Below, one piece after another: positions 20,295 to 21,170 of a stretch of DNA of 21,170 nt (positions are counted from its first letter, which is position 1; every line of letters begins with the position of its first letter). The stretch spans positions 1-21,170 of the forward strand of contig CAJOOX010000166.1 in the NCBI GenBank assembly GCA_905236195.1, given 5' to 3'. The notes below the pieces were generated by a model, which saw nothing but the letters and a program-made list of their open reading frames with translations, had not been told where the DNA came from and ran no database searches. The position numbers and the translations under genes were made by a program. This stretch comes from an uncultured Bacteroidales bacterium. Lineage in GTDB: Bacteria; Bacteroidota; Bacteroidia; Bacteroidales; UBA3663.

Positions 20295-21170
20295 AATAAA
20301 AAACACGCTTAATATCAACCCAATCGTGGCCCATCTCCTTGTCGAGCGTGGGGTCACTTCAGCGGAACAGGCACAGCACTTTTTCCGCCCCCAGTTGGCG
20401 GCCGATCTCCACGACCCCTTCCTGATGAAGGATATGGACCTGGCTGTCGAACGCCTCAATCAGGCCATCGGACGCAAAGAGAAAATTCTCGTCTATGGCG
20501 ATTATGATGTCGACGGAACTTCGGCGGTAGCGCTGGTCTATCGCTGTCTTCAGCACTTCTACTCAAATCTGGATTACTATATACCGGACCGTTACGACGA
20601 CGGCTACGGTATCTCTCAGCGCGGCATCGACTATGCCCTCGAAAGCGGAGTGAAACTCATCATTGCCCTCGACTGCGGAATCAAAGCTGTCCGAATGGTG
20701 CGCTATGCGCGCGAACAGGGCATTGATTTCATCATCTGTGACCATCACAAACCCGACCCGGTGCTGCCCGAGGCTGTCGCTGTACTCGACCCCAAACGCG
20801 AGGATGACGAGTATCCCTATCCCCATCTCTCCGCCTGCGGCGTGGGTTTCAAACTCATGCAGGCTTTTGCACGCGATAACGGCATGAATGAGTTCCAGCT
20901 CCTCTATCCCCTGTTGGACCTCTGCGCCATTTCCATCGCGTCCGACATCGTACCCATCACAGGCGAGAACCGTGTGCTGAGCTACTCGGGGCTTCGCTGT
21001 CTAAACGAGACGCCATGTCCCGGTCTCAAAGCCGTCATCCGCCAGTGCGGCCTCGAGAAGACCAAACTCACCAATGCCGACATCGTATTCAAGATAGGCC
21101 CCCGCATCAATGCCTCCGGACGCATGCTCAATGGCAAGGATGCCGTCGATCTCCTTGTGGCTCGTGATCA
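20230..21170 (+). CDS. recJ: Single-stranded-DNA-specific exonuclease RecJ, N-terminal part
   Basis: The 313 visible codons are the first half or so of RecJ, the 5'-to-3' single-strand exonuclease of recombination and mismatch repair; the gene runs off the window. DHH-family motifs are present: VYGDYDVDGTSA with the metal-binding aspartates at 91-96, ALDCG (146-150) and DHH at 171-173, followed by LSACGVGFKLMQAFA and FKIGPRINASGRM. The start at 20230 (MATTYQWNCRTLTEDQK) matches the usual Bacteroidetes N-terminus of the form WN.R.LT, so the 65-base overlap with the HU/SPOR gene in another frame is probably real. The next in-frame ATG would remove the conserved N-terminal segment. The pair is likely co-transcribed and translationally coupled. 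Confidence 0.95.
   Translation, partial: MATTYQWNCRTLTEDQKAIRDEIKNTLNINPIVAHLLVERGVTSAEQAQHFFRPQLAADLHDPFLMKDMDLAVERLNQAIGRKEKILVYGDYDVDGTSAVALVYRCLQHFYSNLDYYIPDRYDDGYGISQRGIDYALESGVKLIIALDCGIKAVRMVRYAREQGIDFIICDHHKPDPVLPEAVAVLDPKREDDEYPYPHLSACGVGFKLMQAFARDNGMNEFQLLYPLLDLCAISIASDIVPITGENRVLSYSGLRCLNETPCPGLKAVIRQCGLEKTKLTNADIVFKIGPRINASGRMLNGKDAVDLLVARD

Noticed and set aside
1..21170. CRISPR array, tRNA, rRNA or complete insertion sequence
   Set aside because: I found no regularly spaced repeats, cloverleaf-like segments, rRNA-like sequence, or transposase with terminal repeats by eye; a covariance search would be needed to exclude small RNAs.

Overview
The window looks like chromosomal DNA from a member of the order Bacteroidales. 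Five sites upstream of genes carry the Bacteroidetes -7 promoter core TATCTTTG followed by C, and starts lack strong Shine-Dalgarno sequences. Several families are typical of the group: a long PurF-type amidotransferase, an HU-CCDC81/SPOR membrane protein, a bacterial GH3 enzyme, and a TPR protein paired with a plug-less outer-membrane barrel. I cannot name a genus. There are no rRNA or tRNA genes, no CRISPR array and no intact insertion sequence.

Layout. (1) Position 1-348, minus strand: the N-terminus of a probable Fic-family protein cut by the window edge, with its own promoter. (2) Position 376-812: an AT-rich spacer with no recognisable gene, ending in a REP-like nested palindrome. (3) Position 813-5440, minus strand: a tight operon transcribed ACT protein, UPF0210 protein, PurF-like amidotransferase, NudC, then an Xre/HigA-like regulator that appears frameshifted near its start. 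(4) Position 5440-5575: a divergent promoter region with well-formed -33/-7 elements on both strands. (5) Position 5575-9890, plus strand: a 902-residue exported TPR protein translationally coupled to a 536-residue outer-membrane beta-barrel, closed by a strong terminator. (6) Position 10048-17156, plus strand: topA, a GH3 acyl-adenylating enzyme, metG and two half-size CHR (chromate-type) transporters, mostly overlapping or nearly so, ending in a terminator. (7) Position 17276-18142, minus strand: a DUF3298/RsiV-like lipoprotein, divergent from a small exported TPR protein at 18224-19051. (8) Position 19140 to the end, plus strand: a membrane protein with an N-terminal HU-CCDC81-type domain and a C-terminal SPOR domain, overlapping recJ by 65 bases; recJ runs off the window.

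How the genes fit together. Most of the region is core cell maintenance: purine and NAD metabolism (PurF, NudC), DNA topology (TopA), translation (MetG), DNA repair (RecJ) and envelope functions (TPR/barrel pair, lipoprotein, SPOR protein). I do not see an obvious new defence or mobile system. The least understood parts are the TPR/barrel operon, the ACT-UPF0210-PurF grouping, the GH3 enzyme, and the coupling of the HU-like/SPOR protein to recJ. At the DNA level the best leads are the frameshifted regulator with its palindromic tail, a possible topA promoter lying inside a terminator stem, and short degenerate tandem repeats that reach gene ends.
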